Assembly (NCBI RefSeq): GCF_029433095.1
Contig: NZ_JARNTX010000004.1
Location: forward strand, 1 to 64,000
Direction: 5' to 3'
DNA length: 64,000 bases
From: Hymenobacter sp. YC55
GTDB lineage: Bacteria > Bacteroidota > Bacteroidia > Cytophagales > Hymenobacteraceae
In this document: positions 63,327 to 64,000 of the stretch, in pieces
Layout: every line of letters begins with the position of its first letter
How positions within the stretch are numbered: the stretch's first letter is position 1
The notes under the pieces: generated by a model
The model's input: only the letters and a program-made list of their open reading frames with translations
What the model was told of the DNA's origin: nothing
The model's database searches: none
Program-made: the position numbers and the translations under genes

Positions 63327-64000
63327 ATGACAAATAATGCTCGAATAATTCGAATCGGAGTACTTTATCAGGGGGGCTACCTCCGCTCTTGGGAAAGCCA
63401 AGCGCTCCGCGCTATCTCGCTACTGGCCAATACTTCGTTGGAAGTGTTGATTGAAGTAGACACAAGGAATGGTAAAGCAGTGCAGCCTGCACAAGCTGGA
63501 AGCCTACTATGGCAACGCTACCTGAAGTGGTTTTACAAGCCCTCGGCTCTTCTGCAAACCACTACCACCCGCGACTTTGCTCTTGACATACCAAAGCTTA
63601 CGTGTACTCCTCGGCAGCAAGGTGCTGGCGTTGAACTCGATGAGGCAATTGTTGCTGCTATAAGCGGTTATCAGCTCGACTTTATCTTAAGCTTTGCCGA
63701 CCAAACTGTTAACACGTTGGTTGCCAAGCTAACTAAATCAAATATTTGGTATTTTCAGTTTGGAGCACAACGCAACAAACCAAACTTACCGATTGGTTTT
63801 TGGGAGACGTGTACCCACAAGATCGTCACACCCGCAATGCTTTGTCAATTAGCAAGTTCGGGAGCAACCACGGTGTTGAAGCAGGGGTACTTTCGGACGT
63901 TGCTGCATAGCCTGTCACTTAGTGCAACTACCATTTACACGGAATGCGCCAATTGGCCTACTGACATCTGCCGCCAACTGCTTGCTGGCGGTGAGTTGCC
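63327..64000 (+). CDS. GINT1-N-terminal/formyltransferase-like protein, 3' truncated by window
   Basis: An open frame of 224 codons from ATG 63327 runs off the window edge. The start RIGVLYQGGYLRSWESQALRAI resembles the Rossmann-like opening of proteins annotated as glucosamine inositolphosphorylceramide transferase 1 N-terminal domain, a formyltransferase-like fold. The later segments FILSFADQTV, IWYFQFGAQRN, PIGFWE, VLKQGYFRT and the WPTDICRQLL end match that family's typical order (W-x-F-x-x-G, GPPxFWE, a variable-Gly-VL stretch, then S/N-W-P). Related proteins often continue into a GH43-like domain. It sits in the glycan locus, so a sugar-modifying role is likely, but the reaction is unknown. 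The assignment is from motif memory only. Confidence 0.6.
   Translation, partial: MTNNARIIRIGVLYQGGYLRSWESQALRAISLLANTSLEVLIEVDTRNGKAVQPAQAGSLLWQRYLKWFYKPSALLQTTTTRDFALDIPKLTCTPRQQGAGVELDEAIVAAISGYQLDFILSFADQTVNTLVAKLTKSNIWYFQFGAQRNKPNLPIGFWETCTHKIVTPAMLCQLASSGATTVLKQGYFRTLLHSLSLSATTIYTECANWPTDICRQLLAGGEL

Overview
The window looks like chromosomal DNA of a Bacteroidota bacterium, most likely a Hymenobacter-type member of the Cytophagales. The reasons are four very different secreted proteins ending in type IX secretion (T9SS) sorting domains, a TamB gene paired with a lipoprotein-type TamA homologue (TamL), a TTG/TAnnTTTG promoter match, start codons preceded by pyrimidine-rich leaders instead of Shine-Dalgarno sequences, and moderate-to-high GC coding DNA broken by AT-rich intergenic stretches. 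The genus is an inference from gene style and was not tested by any search.

Layout. 0-0.6 kb: the 3' part of a 5S rRNA gene with its terminator closes an rRNA operon. 0.6-8.3 kb (minus): tamB-tamL, an outer-membrane assembly or lipid-transport module. 8.5-11.2 kb: a DPE2-like 4-alpha-glucanotransferase with two starch-binding domains. 11.5-26.5 kb: two neighbouring giant T9SS-exported surface proteins (1540 and 3264 residues); the second contains a tandem DUF11 array, a Gly-rich block and a PA14 domain. 26.7-32.9 kb: redox and hydrolytic enzymes, namely a thioredoxin-reductase-like flavoprotein, a short-chain dehydrogenase with a histone-H1-like tail, an M20 peptidase, and a gluconate 2-dehydrogenase subunit 3 / GMC oxidoreductase pair separated by an octamer tandem repeat. 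33.2-37.7 kb: a GH1-like glycosidase and an M16 peptidase pair (one catalytic lipoprotein, one inactive partner), flanked on both sides by copies of the same composite palindromic repeat. 38.0-40.7 kb: divergent katA and oxyR with a candidate OxyR operator between them. 41.2-44.4 kb: a third T9SS protein. 44.5-50 kb: an alpha/beta hydrolase, an aquaporin, a patatin/outer-membrane-barrel fusion, and small membrane proteins (DUF2752, CD225/dispanin, DUF486). 50.6-52.2 kb: a fourth T9SS-type protein (PA14 plus ricin lectin). 52.3-59.8 kb: a PLD-family protein, a second GH1-like enzyme, CDF and APC transporters, CrcB, a single-repeat EamA protein, a GNAT enzyme and HemB. 60.1-64 kb: the AT-richer edge of a glycan-biosynthesis locus (GT4, GT2 and a truncated GINT1/formyltransferase-like gene).

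How it fits together. The themes are cell-envelope construction (TamB/TamL, patatin-barrel, M16 pair, surface glycans), T9SS-exported adhesin-like proteins, carbohydrate use (GH77, two GH1-like enzymes, GMC dehydrogenase) and peroxide defence (OxyR/KatA). I found no CRISPR array, phage, insertion sequence or recognisable defence island. The least explained structures are the duplicated composite palindromic repeat, the 8-bp tandem array in front of the GMC oxidoreductase gene, the repeat-rich 3264-residue surface protein, and a 16-bp perfect hairpin directly upstream of the GT2 gene.
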